NCBI GenBank assembly: GCA_011037195.1
Contig: JAAEAF010000094.1
Location: 1 to 64,000 of the forward strand
Reading direction: 5' to 3'
Length of the DNA stretch: 64,000 nt
Origin: Triatoma infestans
Taxonomy: Eukaryota; Arthropoda; Insecta; Hemiptera; Reduviidae
The position numbers and the translations under genes are program-made. The notes beneath the pieces were generated by a model. It was not told the DNA's origin, searched no databases, and was given only the letters and a program-made list of their open reading frames with translations. Numbering within the stretch: position 1 is the first letter of the stretch; every line of letters starts with the position of its first letter. Below are positions 12,101 through 21,728 of this stretch, piece by piece.

Positions 12101-15100
12101 GCCATTGGTTATAGCTGGGGGAACCCAAGTAACAATCAAGTGTGTAGTAGATGGAATAGCTTTTACATTTTGTGGAGCCGATGGTACTCGTAGTTCAGGA
12201 CGGGTATCCACGACTAATGGGTCACTACTAGCACCGACACCAGATTCAGTTAATGCTGCAACTCTGAAACTGTACGTTGTATTCGGACGCAATCCAGCAA
12301 TATTTGCTTCTTCCAACCGAGATCTTGATGTGTTAAGTACTCTTTCCCTGTAAAAATGTTAACAATAAGATGCTGTCTGAACAAAGAATAAACTGTTTAT
12401 TGAATCAGAATTTTTATAAAATAATATCGAACTAAATCACCAAATAAATTCATCTTGATTATAATAGTAAAAATAATCTGCTAACCTGTCGGAATGTTTT
12501 TCTACATAGAATACTGAATAGGCAAGAATCTCTCCATGACTGGTGGTTGGTGGTTTCCAACGTAACGTAACAAATTTTGGTTTTACAACAGCCGCTTCCA
12601 GATCTCTTGGTGCGCCAGTCTCCGATTTACCAGGTTCTGTGACACGTTGTAACAATGGCCATCTCATGTTTGTGACTGGCCAAAAATTTTTTTTTTTTGG
12701 TGAGGGGAAAAAAGGAGAAAAAATAAAAATAAACAAAAACAAAAAAAAAATAAAAACAAGAAGAGTAAACAATAAAAAAATAATAAAAAAACAACTGGAC
12801 TTAAATAAATAAATAAAAACATAAAATAAAAGGAATTGTGATAAAGGTATCTGCGGCCGTCGTCATGAAGAGTTCTAGGAGATCCAATACTAATAGCTGG
12901 AAGTTACAATAATTCTGAAGGTTCTATTATGGAGCTGACGTTGACAAAATGGCTGCAAAGTTAAGCTAAAACTTGGATGAACTACCTGAGTCTATGCTTA
13001 TAAATTGTATGCTGTCATTAATAAAACGGTAAGAATTTGCTGTCCTGTTTGTGTATTGTTTGGTGAGCAAGAGTTCCCCCTGTAATTACCATTCTGCACC
13101 CACAGAGTTGCACATATTATGTCTGAACTCCCATATGAATATAGTTTGAAGTTACTTTAAGTTGCTCGTAATGTTTACAGTATCTAAATCCAGATTGTCT
13201 GGAAAAAGCTATCTCCTCTTTCTGAGAACAGGGACCAAACATAAAGATTGCATTCAATCATCCCAAAGAATTACTGTCTCCTAGAATTCAACATAACTAA
13301 ATTGAAATTATTTGCAGGAATACAAAGTACATTTTACTTAGTTATAAATAAAATAGGCAGCAATCCATTAAACATGAATCACTAACATCAAAAGCGTTAG
13401 TGATTTATAAATAAAAGATAGGCATGAACCGAAAAAAAAAGCGTTTAAGAACTCAAGAACCTAACCTAAACTGTTAATCTATCATAAATAATTTCCGGTT
13501 CTCAGTACTGTACAAATACTTTCAAAGTGATTGTTATTTTCTAAACTGACAAATCCCAAAAACATTGGGTGAAACACTTACATGACTTTCTTTACTTACT
13601 ACAATGAATATAGTTCCCATTGGCAGATTTTTCTCTAACTTGGAAATATTACTAAACATTAAATGCTCTTAATATCATATTAGTGCCTCTAATTGTACTA
13701 AGCAAGGCAGATCTAACTTGAATCTGACTAAAGTGTTGGCCTAAATTTATATAACTTACCAAGTTTAAATAAAATCGTTGAGAAAATAATGAAAAAAAAA
13801 AATCTAACAAGTCACACATACAGAAATTGACATCATTTCACAACTTAACGAATATCAGCAACTAAACGTTTCAAGCGATTTTTCGAATCTGAATAAGAGA
13901 GAGTGGCCAATCGCTAGAAAATATGACACCATCTTAATACTTTCTCTTATAGTAGCTAGAGAATGTATTAAATATCAAATAAAACACTAACCTGGATGTT
14001 TGACTGTTAGTAAAGCTGCGGCCTGTATGTTTCCAGCTGGATTTGATGCGACACATTGAAATATTCCATAATCTAGTTCCATGACACCCAATATTCTCAA
14101 ATTGTTTCTATTTAAAATGAAATAGCAACTATTACGGAAAGTTAAAACTATTTGTTAACATAATAGCATATTATTTTTAACTTATACAATCCGATGTTAA
14201 ACACTCACATGACTTTCCCTTACCCCTGGAAGTGCATGGTTTTAGATAAAATCAACTTGTTTTGGAAAAATATTTCAAATAAAACATTATACCTATGCAG
14301 AGAGCATGCAAAGTTTAAAAAAAAAATTGTTGTATTCTGTTTTTGAGAAACTTCCAAAAAATTCGAAAACCTATTCTATATGATCTTGTAGGTTTCCGCG
14401 GCCATTTTCATGGAAACTACTTGAGTTTCCGGGTTGAGACCGCTTCAGTATTCACTAGAAACCGACACTCGCCCATATTGCAATGAGCTTCTTCAGGGTT
14501 ATTATATCTTGAAAGCAAATGGAGCAACCAACACACAAAATTAACTAGATTTATTATTTTACTTCGGTTTCCACTAATAAACCTAAACAAAATGAAAGAT
14601 CAAAAAGTTCGCCTAATCTTACAAATACTGATTGAAATATTCTAATAAAGAAAGCTTGTTCTCTTAGCTTTCAAGGTGTAACGACCGTGTAGAAGCTCAC
14701 TGCAATATGAGCTTCAAATAAAAGTGATAAGTATTCATGTGTTTAAATCGTACACAAAGTTTAAAGAAAATCGTTGGAGCCGTTTTCGAAAAAATCGCGA
14801 AACACACACACTTACACAAACCATTCGCTGAAAAACATTTTTTCGGCCTCAGGAGACCCAAAACATATACTTCCGGGGAAAACTCAACCTCGAAAATTTG
14901 ACACGATCGCAATACTTTCTCAGGAGTAAGAGAAAGTAAAAAAGAAGGCATACTTACCCATTGACAACTTGTAGATAATCATTATTCGGCGAGATAATAT
15001 CCCCATTTTTCAACCAAATCACTTTTGGTTCCGGTTTTGCATATACTTCACATTCAAGCTCAATGTCTGATTTTACTATAGCAACTTTGGAAACTGGTTT

Positions 15101-18100
15101 CTTCACAAATCTAGGAGCCACTGAAAAATAAAATATAATAAATTTGATTAACTATTATTTTGTTTCAAGATTTTGACGAAGAATGACTAATAGTATTTTT
15201 TTGTTTTTTTTTAAGGCGCGCATAATGGCCAGCTACCGAATTAGGACGTGACAGAAATACATACTTTACGATAAATGTAAGTAGCTCTAGCATTAACATG
15301 ATATACAACGAGTGAAGAAATCATCCAGTTGTAACACAAATACTGATTATTCATTAGTTACTCACTCTAAGTGCTAAAGAATAGAATCGTCACGAGGAAG
15401 ACTATTGTCTTTTGAACTTCATAATTGGATTATCAGGAAAATTGTTACGTCAAAATAGGATTTCATTAGAACATAGATTAAAATGGAGTTTTCTGAACTT
15501 GAGTTGGGCAAATTACCTAGTGATGTAGAAAGAGGCGTTTATTACAATACGCAGAATACTGGAATACTGATTTTTTTTGTAGTTTTGAGGATATGGTAGA
15601 ATCCCACAGATCAATAATCTCAATGCTCATGTGATTTTGTCCATGTAAAGTTATGTCGTTTAGTCATAGCAAACTGGAGTAAGAATAATGCGGCGAAGAA
15701 TTAAATGTTCAATTTTAGTCTCTCAATCAAATACTTTTATGAATTGTCTTTTTAGGTAATGGAGGTGTAATGTGATAACAAGAAGGAGTGATAACGAGAA
15801 GGAAAAGATATAATTTTTAAATTATAAAAATTATAACTAGTGGTGACAGCTAGTCGCTATTATTCAGGTCAAGAGCCGCGGTCAGTGCACGGTCAAAGGG
15901 ACCGCCAAAGACACAACCCTTTCAACCAGAACCCTTTCAAAAGGGTCATTATACGGGCAGTGTACAGAAGCCACCTGGCCGATATACAAGGGTCAACAAA
16001 CACTCAAAAGACCACCTGGCTACAGTCTTTTGATAACCGCCATCATCTGTTGCCACACTGGCCACCGACCTATTCGACACACGGCAAGAGATGTTTTAGT
16101 GTGACCCTTAATTACACACTTGTCAATGTGTGAGTAATGCCAATATAGACGTCTCTCCACCGGAAGAGGGGATGAGTATTCTTCAGTATTTTATCAGCGT
16201 TTCATCAGGATTCTACGAGTCATTTACGACATCAGTTCATACATCACGAGCGCGTCACTATCTAAGGTTTTAAACACATATTTATTCATGAATCATTATA
16301 GTTGTGCATTCTAGTTACCATTTAAATCATTTTAAATTAATTGTAGTTTGTCTTTTCAAACGTTTAAATTATTGTTAAAATATATATCTATTTTCGTAAA
16401 TTAGTAGTTCATATTTCGAGTAACAACTATCTAAAAATCTCATCGCAAACTCCTAACCATTCATCGCATCATAACCCTCTTCAAGACATCTGATTCCACT
16501 ACAGAGGCTTGTTTACAGGTATCTGTAATTAATACTGAGCCCTGATTATTCGACAGTTTAGGCGTGATTAATCATCAGTATAGGTACAGCATGGAACCTA
16601 GAAGACTGACTTTTAGAACTTCGGCATCGACACGTTAAAACAGAAAAGAACACTCTTGCACTCGAAAATGTCTGTCAGATGAATTGTACTTGAAAGGGTT
16701 AATATGTTGAAGGGAGGATGACTTTCAGTTTTCAGAGCAGCCCAGTATGCCATCCCGATCGAAGACTTACTTTCAGCTAAAACCATCTTCTAGAAGTAGA
16801 AAATAGTGTATATAGACTTGAGTACACGCTGGATAAAGCCAAAACACCCAAAATTTGGAAGGATACATTTACGAGATTGTCGATTTGTCAAGGAATTTTC
16901 CCCCAGAATTGGCAATAAACTAATGATATTCTGGAAGAAAAGAAAATCAAAGTTTTTTAATAGGCTTTAAGGCAGAATTTACATACTTTTGGGAAATAGA
17001 TGTTTAAGTAGGGTACCGTTTTTTTATGAGAGCTGAGAAAAACTCCAGTTATGTAAGAGAAAATGTCGAAAGTTGAATGATCAGAGTTTGGATTTGTTAG
17101 ATGTGATAACCTTCGGCGCAACCGCCTAGAAAGGGCTTGCCAGATAGCCATTTTTATTGGGAAGCGTTAGTAATATACGCCGCGGTTCCAACCGCCATTA
17201 CATTCTGGCCTTCGTTACCAAAGTTTGCTATTGACTGTAGCTCCTCACTTTTTCTTATGATGCTGTCAACACCGTCTTTGCCCTCATGGAAACTAACAAA
17301 GATGAGCACGCTAGCCACTAAACTAACGCGCGAGATTATGCAGCATCAAAATTCAGAAAATTCAACTTACCATGAATATGTAATGTCGCCTGAGCATCAG
17401 CTGAATCTTCTCTATTATCAGCTCTACACTGATAGTCACCAGCATCTGACTCAATGACTTTGGAAATCTGTAGACTTCCCGTACCAACTTTAACATATCT
17501 GCTATCCAAGTCCCTGGTTTGGACAATAAGCGATATAATTATCTCTTTTTCTTTTTTTTATTTATTGAATTATTTCTCTTTTTAAGAAAGCTTAGGGAGA
17601 AAAAGGTAACCAACTTACGCCATGTCCAACGTTACACCATCTTTCAGCCAAGTTATCCACGGTTTTGGATTACTGTTTGCTGCACAATCCAAGGTAACTG
17701 TGTCTCCTTCAAGTGCTATGGATGATTGCGGCGTTGCTACGAATTCTGGAGGTGTTTCCCTATTTGCACCTTCTAAAACATAATAAATGGTAAATGGTAA
17801 AAATTATATACTATGCAATTTCTAAAAATTTGTAACCCAAATATAAATCATTATCACAAGTAAGCGCTAATAACCATGACAGTTGATGCGCAAATAAAAA
17901 AGAAGATTTTCACAATATTTTGAAATATTACCTAAATCTTGTGATACAGTTAAATAAGCAACTTTGCTCAATCGGTGCAAATTTAATGCAGTTAAATTAC
18001 ATCTATAAGCACCGGTATCCGATATCTGGACATCGTCGATTTCTAAAGAACCTGTAAGAGAAAAAAACTGGTGTGAAACCTAACTATACCTGTCGAAGCA

Positions 18101-21100
18101 TGACAGAAAGATCAGATTATACTGTTTAGATAATAGAATTGTGTAATAAACTGAACTAGCACATTAGAGGAAATCCTAAAATACTACCCCTTCCCCGAAA
18201 GTGTCCTTAAATGATTTTTTCTGGAGAAATGTTTCAAATAAAATAGCGCATTTATATGTGGAATTGATATATCAAGTTTAAAGAAAATTGTTGTAGCTGT
18301 TTTCGAGAAAATCACAAAAAACTGAAAAAAAAATCAGTAAATTAATACTTCCGGTTGATGTATTAAGCCTGAAATTTTCGTGTGTATGCGGTGGTAGAAC
18401 CTAAACGGAATACCAACTTTGGGCTTCCTGCGACTTTTGGTTTTTGAGTATTCTGTTCAAGCGCAACACACACACTGAAAAAAACATAAGTAAAGTCGCA
18501 GTTCCGGTTGACGGATTTGTCCCGAAACTTTCGTGTCAGATGTGGTGATAGTATCTAAACTGAATGCCAAGTTTTAGCCTTTTGGGATTATATTAACACA
18601 CCTACACAAATATAGACCATTCGCTAAAACACTTTTTTCGTCTTCAAAGCCATCAAAACATGTATTTCCGGTGGAAATTCAATGTCGCATATCTGACATG
18701 AACGTATTACGTCCTTTTACTAGAAGTAAGAGAAAGTAAAAAATAAATAAATAATAATAAAAAATGTGAAAGAAATATTCTCATACTGTATTTCTCAACT
18801 CCCTACTGACAAATTTTCTTCCAACCCTGAATTTGCTTATATTTGTCCTCAATTTATCATTTTATTGTTGAACGGTTGATGGAACTGTACCATATATTGA
18901 ATTAGATCACAAATATTGAATAGAAAGTGCCCTCATCTCATTCAGAATTCTCTAAAATCTTTTTTTTTTTCCGGAAAAAGTGATATACCAAATGTGAGTA
19001 CTACCAAGTTTAATGAAAATCGTTAGAGTCGAGAAAAACGCAAAAAACTGGTAGTGAAAAAATCGATAATGTTATACTTCCGGATGAAGATTTGACGGAA
19101 CCTGAATTAGATCCTCAGTTGGAAACAAAACGAAATAGCACGTTCTATCAAAAAACAGTATTTTGCGATTTTTCGTGTTTGCATTAAACTACTCCTGACT
19201 CATACACACAATATACACGCACACACTCACACATACGCACACTATTCTCCATAAAATTCTATTATCTTATTCTATTAACTATTCTCTATTAGGACACATG
19301 GAAACCGTATTTCCTCAAAACTCAGTTCCAAAATCTGATTACGACAGTAAAACTTTCTTTTAAGTAATAAAGTAATAATTTCAAGAAACTGTATTAGAAG
19401 TCGAATCGAAACATTATTTATATACCTGAAGGCAAAACTACCATTCTTGCTTCATCTATTACTAAGGGTTGTTGATCTTTAAGCCAAGTAATATTCGGCG
19501 TAGGCCGACCATCACTGTCACAAACAAAATAAGCTGTTTGACCAGGATAGACATGTAGGCTTTGGGGTTCTCGTAGCAATGCCGGCAATTCTAGACAATA
19601 ACAAAAGAAAAAAGAAATATTTATTATTGAAAAGATAAATAAGTTTCCAATCAGTATGATGATACTCCTCAATTTCGATCTTAGGACCGAAACAGTTAAG
19701 AACTACAGGCTATAAACAAGTTCAGCAGAAATATATACTTACTGGCTGTTGTTACCGCGGCAACTCGGCTGACAATTTTACCGATGGATTCAACACTGGC
19801 CATACAAGCATACTGCTCTGTGCCGCTTTCATTTGTAACCCGGCTAATATTTAATGCACCTCTTGCCAACTGCGATCTAAAAATAATCACTCAAAAAGTA
19901 AAAAAGAAATGAAATAAAATTACAGCCACGGTTAGGATCAGTTAGATTACTGACAAAAAAAAAATTGACTTCAGAAAAAAATCCATGAAGTAATACCACT
20001 GGGTATTTTCTTCACATGTCTTGTAAACATTCACCACGTTTGCTCTTTGTATCTGTTGTACAGTTGCAAATAAATTAATGAAGGAGAAAAAAAAATCAAA
20101 TTCTCACCTGTTAGGATCACCAGCTAAATTTAAAATATTTCCATCGGCGTCTCTCCATGAAATTATCGGATGAGCTTTAGAATCTGAAGAAACTGCTTTA
20201 CAATCTAGGATAACACCTCGTCCTGGGACTACTATCTTGTCCGCGGGTTCATGAAAAAACCATAATCCACTATCCTTTTCATCTAAGACAAAAAAAAAAT
20301 CAAATCAGACAAATATTGGCGCAATCAAAATCACTTCATAATAAAAGCTTAGATGGTGGTTCGATGGTTGGAAAATCGATAGATTTTCCAGGTCGAGAGT
20401 TGGAAGATTTTTATCTGACTGGGCGATTACTTAAGCAGACTGTTTGGAAAAATTCTTATCATGTGACTCATTAAAATTACTGAGGAATATAATTTCTGCT
20501 TCACCGTCATGAGGCTCAACTTGCACGATATACGTGCAATGAAATTTACAATTTTTAATGGATTTAGAACTCTTAAGTAGTACAAAATTGCAATACTATG
20601 GCGTCTTGGGGATTGATTTAGTTAGCAAGCAAGGAGATTTAAACTATATTCGCTTATTATTCAGGGAACGATGTGGGGGCCTGTTTGCTTCGCTCCTTCC
20701 ATAGCGTTAGTTGTACACTACAAGTCCGTGTTCCGAGCACTGAAATCAAATACTCTCAGCAACATTGCAAAAGTGAGATAGCTAAGGCAGTCAAGGCAAT
20801 TGATGCGATTGATACATACTATACATGCACATTAATTGGAATAAAAAACAATTGGACTGATAAAAAAAAGCGATACCTGAATGAATCCGCAGCCTTACTT
20901 GCCGATCAGATTTGAACTATATGTAAATTTAGTCAAGAGCAAGATGATAGGAGTCTATCATGAACTCCAAAAAAAAATAATGGCAGAAGTAAAATGTATG
21001 GTGGAATAGAATAGTCTTCTTATGACTATTAGAACCGCACCAAACTTGATGAGAAATCCGGGAGCTCACCGGATACGATTGTTTTCGAATCATCTTTTTG

Positions 21101-21728
21101 GTAATTGCATTTGGAGTTCCCTAGTTACCCTATAGGAGGCAAGAGGCAATGCTAACTCTTCGGTTTATTTTGATGATGATTCCTCATTCTTGCAGATAAT
21201 TTCAATCTATTTCTATTCATTTTTAAGCAATTGGGCAGATCGAAGGAAGATGGATTCGACACCAAACATGTAATATTAAGGTTGTGAAAAAATAACGCAT
21301 TTTTAAGCAAATTATTTCAAGAATAGAACTTCTATTCTCGTTATAGTACAACGTACCGCTTTACGTGTCATGAACAAAAGTACCTTACTATCTTGTCATT
21401 CAAATAAAAACAGCCCTATGTACGGTAAAAAAAAGCTAATCAAAACCTAGAAATCTAACATGATTTAGCGCCTAAAAACCAAATATAAACATACCATAAA
21501 TACAGTAATAATAATATCAGAGGACTCTGGAAAATAAAAGCGGTAGCAAATTATCTGCTAACAAATTTACTAAAAAAACAACTTCTATGATAATGTAACT
21601 TTAAAATACTAAATTTAAATTAACCACTTACGTTCATCTGATTCGCCAAAATGAAGTAGAAATGAAATTAATAAAATATGTAATGGGAAACCTGAACGAC
21701 AAGAAATAAAGCCACTAGAATGGAACAT
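18..21728 (-). CDS. fra: Frazzled/neogenin/DCC-type netrin receptor, 26 exons, 3' end outside window
   Basis: Single-pass receptor for netrin, acting at the growth-cone membrane in axon guidance (family knowledge). Exons on the minus strand: 21632-21728, 20108-20282, 19743-19876, 19426-19590, 17932-18051, 17619-17772, 17371-17513, 14958-15120, 13992-14107, 12486-12636, 12068-12347, 11783-11992, 11069-11233, 10860-10989, 9546-9704, 9188-9393, 8067-8225, 7834-7996, 6563-6757, 5419-5599, 4339-4586, 4095-4139, 3643-3726, 2341-2523, 2171-2264, 18-132. They total 4,035 nt and all phases agree. Residues: signal peptide 1-30; Ig1 about 40-135, Ig2 136-230, Ig3 231-329, Ig4 330-422; six FN3 from 425 to 1028; transmembrane about 1050-1075; P1 motif KPPDLWIHH near 1100. 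The P3 end is not in the window. Introns are full of transposons. Exon 22 has an odd acceptor. The four-Ig, six-FN3 layout and P1 motif exclude Robo and Dscam. Confidence 0.95.
560..1400 (-). mobile_element. Degenerate non-LTR (jockey-like) retrotransposon fragment
   Basis: The minus-strand frame 1193-981 reads [54 protein letters not shown]. This matches the region C-terminal to the RT in jockey-type elements (xWGAsxxxLxxxYxxxIRxxxEYG). Stops and frameshifts on both sides. It lies in the last fra intron of the window. Confidence 0.7.
1715..1751 (-). ncRNA. Hammerhead ribozyme motif (left arm)
   Basis: Minus strand: CTGATGA at 1747-1741, GAAAC at 1728-1724, GTC at 1721-1719, helix I CATC/GATG. 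Helix II reads GGC-GAAC-GCC. The core is complete. Confidence 0.68.
1805..1842 (+). ncRNA. Hammerhead ribozyme motif (right arm)
   Basis: CTGATGA at 1809-1815, helix II about GAGC-GAAG-GCCC, GAAAC at 1829-1833, ACCGGT as a minimal palindromic helix III, GTC ending at 1838. Helix I: CATC (1805-1808) with GATG (1839-1842). All core nucleotides of a type I hammerhead are present; helix II has one mismatch. Confidence 0.72.
2171..2264 (-). CDS. fra: fra exon 25, cytoplasmic tail
   Basis: [19 protein letters not shown] and onward. Acceptor tttag, donor gtgagt; leaves in phase 2. Confidence 0.87.
2341..2523 (-). CDS. fra: fra exon 24, cytoplasmic tail
   Basis: Low-complexity Ala/Thr/Ser/Val stretch, then [21 protein letters not shown] donor gtaatt at 2340 is used; reading through it would hit a stop three codons later. 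Confidence 0.88.
2709..3377 (+). mobile_element. Family H repeat copy
   Basis: Head GGAGCGAAACATTCACA; end AGTAGTAAGAGAAAGTAAG. Diverged interior. In the fra intron between exons 24 and 23. Confidence 0.55.
3643..3726 (-). CDS. fra: fra exon 23, cytoplasmic tail
   Basis: Reads [20 protein letters not shown] and onward. Acceptor cttgcag; upstream alternative AGs give stops. Phase 1 at both ends. Confidence 0.85.
4095..4139 (-). CDS. fra: fra exon 22, 45-nt microexon with TG acceptor
   Basis: Reads [15 protein letters not shown] in the phase demanded by exons 21 and 23, with a good gtaagt donor. The two bases before it on the minus strand (4141-4140) are TG, not AG. No AG occurs between there and about 4201 upstream, and using that one gives an in-frame stop. 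Because 45 is a multiple of 3, skipping keeps the frame. Confidence 0.6.
   Translation of the reverse strand, partial: NLHKLILLMDSAQV
4339..4586 (-). CDS. fra: fra exon 21, cytoplasmic P1 motif
   Basis: [15 protein letters not shown] matches the conserved P1 motif of the DCC/neogenin/Frazzled tail, the best single diagnostic of the family here. Donor gtttgt; leaves in phase 1. Confidence 0.94.
4658..4866 (-). mobile_element. tRNA-derived SINE, family A
   Basis: Reverse-strand copy. Head with a box B-like GGGTTCGATCC at 4820-4805, body CCTAGGAGC, tail ATTTAA-GCGCGTC end. Shares ACAGTGTTGT and CACTGTCC motifs with the other four copies. In the fra intron between exons 21 and 20. Confidence 0.75.
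5419..5599 (-). CDS. fra: fra exon 20, transmembrane segment
   Basis: A glycine-rich juxtamembrane stretch is followed by about 25 hydrophobic residues ([20 protein letters not shown] and onward), then the stop-transfer CCRR. Leaves in phase 2. Confidence 0.93.
5925..6055 (+). repeat. Single-arm PLE LTR-like fragment
   Basis: Homologous to the right arm at 1789-1893 (AGGCCCGAAAC, AAAAAGAAGCAGGCTATC and the following CTCTGATG). Lies in the fra intron between exons 20 and 19. Confidence 0.8.
5934..5971 (+). ncRNA. Hammerhead ribozyme motif
   Basis: CTGAAGA at 5938-5944 (position 7 is variable in hammerheads), GAAAC at 5958-5962, GTC ending at 5967, helix I CATC/GATG. Helix II has three pairs (GGC/GCC). 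Confidence 0.6.
6563..6757 (-). CDS. fra: fra exon 19, end of FN3-6
   Basis: [20 protein letters not shown] closes the last FN3 domain. Phase 1 at both ends. Confidence 0.93.
6880..7335 (-). mobile_element. Penelope-like GIY-YIG remnant, second family
   Basis: The minus strand from 7320 reads [31 protein letters not shown], a decayed GIY-YIG domain with its SCP-x-YVG-like core, then RENNLKK-like and IHIKAEH-like residues in other frames. It ends with a hammerhead-like hairpin (6909-6947) and AATAAA. Located between fra exons 19 and 18. Confidence 0.65.
6909..6947 (-). ncRNA. Degenerate hammerhead-like motif at a PLE 3' end
   Basis: Minus strand: a stem TCCTGG-CTT-CCAGG followed by GAAAGCTC. 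This fits helix II, the GAAA box and a palindromic AGCU helix III with C at the cleavage position. The CUGANGA box has drifted to TTGAGAA, so it is probably inactive. Confidence 0.45.
7834..7996 (-). CDS. fra: fra exon 18, end of FN3-5 and start of FN3-6
   Basis: [20 protein letters not shown] closes FN3-5; [17 protein letters not shown] opens FN3-6. Leaves in phase 1. Confidence 0.93.
8067..8225 (-). CDS. fra: fra exon 17, FN3-5
   Basis: RYYVVRYNQ and [15 protein letters not shown] are FN3 C' and E-F strands. Phase 0 at both ends. Confidence 0.92.
8230..9180. other. fra intron between exons 17 and 16, nothing recognised
   Basis: No coding frame, and no match to the repeat families found elsewhere in the window. 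Confidence 0.4.
9188..9393 (-). CDS. fra: fra exon 16, end of FN3-4 and start of FN3-5
   Basis: [20 protein letters not shown] closes FN3-4 and [19 protein letters not shown] opens FN3-5. Ends in phase 0. Confidence 0.93.
9546..9704 (-). CDS. fra: fra exon 15, first half of FN3-4
   Basis: [20 protein letters not shown] is an FN3 B-C region, followed by [14 protein letters not shown]. Phase 1 at both ends. Confidence 0.93.
9710..10855. other. fra intron between exons 15 and 14, nothing recognised
   Basis: 9890-10260 is somewhat richer in G+C and could be an old repeat. No motif supports a call. Confidence 0.35.
10860..10989 (-). CDS. fra: fra exon 14, end of FN3-3
   Basis: [20 protein letters not shown] closes FN3-3. 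The donor is the less common gtttgt, also used after exon 21. Leaves in phase 1. Confidence 0.9.
11069..11233 (-). CDS. fra: fra exon 13, FN3-3
   Basis: [20 protein letters not shown] is the FN3 B-C region. Donor gtaagt immediately follows AGT; phase 0. Confidence 0.93.
11783..11992 (-). CDS. fra: fra exon 12, end of FN3-2 and linker
   Basis: [20 protein letters not shown] is the FN3 E-F region; [15 protein letters not shown] opens FN3-3. Phase 0 at both ends. Confidence 0.93.
12068..12347 (-). CDS. fra: fra exon 11, end of FN3-1 and start of FN3-2
   Basis: [19 protein letters not shown] closes FN3-1 and [19 protein letters not shown] opens FN3-2. Phase 2 in, phase 0 out. Confidence 0.94.
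12486..12636 (-). CDS. fra: fra exon 10, first half of FN3-1
   Basis: [20 protein letters not shown] followed by [16 protein letters not shown] is a typical FN3 A-C' region with its tryptophan. Acceptor gtgtcacag at 12637; donor gttag. Confidence 0.93.
13565..13970 (+). mobile_element. Family H repeat copy
   Basis: Head GGTGAAACACTTACATGACT; end with ACTTTCTCTTATAGTAGCTA. In the fra intron between exons 10 and 9. Confidence 0.55.
13992..14107 (-). CDS. fra: fra exon 9, second half of Ig4
   Basis: [18 protein letters not shown] is the closing motif of Ig4. Donor gttag; phase 1. Confidence 0.93.
14384..14530 (-). mobile_element. PLE-like 3' segment with hammerhead-like core
   Basis: Homologous to 48982-49115 on the other strand (TTGCTCCAT, CAATATGGGCGA, GGTTTCTAG, GAAACTCAAGT, GGAAA-CTA-AAGATC). 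Lies in the fra intron between exons 9 and 8. Confidence 0.6.
14464..14496 (-). ncRNA. Hammerhead-like core, third PLE family
   Basis: Minus strand: CTGAAGA at 14496-14490, helix II GCTCATTGCAATATGGGC, then GAGTGTC where GAAACGTC is expected. The GAAA box is mutated, so it is probably inactive. Confidence 0.45.
14958..15120 (-). CDS. fra: fra exon 8, first half of Ig4
   Basis: Begins APRFVKKPV and contains [20 protein letters not shown], the cysteine and tryptophan of the fourth Ig domain. Leaves in phase 2. Confidence 0.93.
15125..17104. other. Large fra intron stretch, part unassigned
   Basis: Between exons 8 and 7. 15840-16260 is clearly less AT-rich than its surroundings and holds a 97-codon open frame without recognisable motifs. 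An LTR-type fragment is possible but no LTR pair was found. The rest shows nothing I can name. Confidence 0.4.
17105..17335 (-). repeat. SINE-like repeat, family B
   Basis: Shares GGCTTGCCAGA, ATGCTG-TCAACACCGTCTTTG, CCCTCATGG and GCGCTA/ACTAACG blocks with 25858-26078. Lies between fra exons 8 and 7. Confidence 0.65.
17371..17513 (-). CDS. fra: fra exon 7, second half of Ig3
   Basis: [13 protein letters not shown] is the closing Ig motif. The donor lies 36 bases from the end of a family B SINE-like repeat (17105-17335). Confidence 0.93.
17619..17772 (-). CDS. fra: fra exon 6, first half of Ig3
   Basis: [21 protein letters not shown] matches the first half of an I-set Ig domain (shown up to its cysteine and tryptophan). 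Leaves in phase 2. Confidence 0.93.
17932..18051 (-). CDS. fra: fra exon 5, second half of Ig2
   Basis: [14 protein letters not shown] is the DxGxYxC motif closing Ig2. Phase 1 at both ends. Confidence 0.93.
18178..18740 (+). mobile_element. Family H repeat copy, head missing
   Basis: Interior hallmark AAATGTTTCAAATAAAA and AAAATTGTTGTAGCTGTTTT; end AGAAGTAAGAGAAAGTAAAA. In the fra intron between exons 5 and 4. Confidence 0.65.
19426..19590 (-). CDS. fra: fra exon 4, first half of Ig2
   Basis: [19 protein letters not shown] gives the cysteine and tryptophan of an I-set Ig domain. Phase 1 at both ends. Confidence 0.93.
19743..19876 (-). CDS. fra: fra exon 3, second half of Ig1
   Basis: Carries the F-strand signature ([14 protein letters not shown]) with the second Ig cysteine. 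Donor gtaagt; leaves in phase 1. Confidence 0.92.
20108..20282 (-). CDS. fra: fra exon 2, first half of Ig1
   Basis: Contains the Ig B-strand cysteine (VILDCKA) and the C-strand tryptophan (IISWRDADG). Acceptor ctag, donor gtgag; enters in phase 1 and leaves in phase 2. Confidence 0.92.
20283..21631. other. fra intron 1, no recognised element
   Basis: The only sizeable frame (20673-20915, 80 codons, plus strand) has no recognisable motif and poor splice context. No repeat of the named families was seen. Confidence 0.4.
21632..21728 (-). CDS. fra: fra exon 1, start codon and signal peptide
   Basis: ATG at 21728-21726. A polar start is followed by a hydrophobic core ([12 protein letters not shown]), as in a secretory signal peptide. 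It ends in phase 1 at a gtaagt donor. This start is preferred because the next exon continues directly into Ig1. Confidence 0.85.

Larger units (their letters stand above)
14203..14943 (+). mobile_element. Family H repeat copy
   Basis: Head AAACACTCACATGACTTTCC; end GGAGTAAGAGAAAGTAAAAA. Contains the PLE-like piece 14384-14530. Confidence 0.65.

Noticed and set aside
20673..20915. An 80-codon plus-strand frame in fra intron 1
   Set aside because: No recognisable domain and no supporting exon structure. It could be an old repeat.
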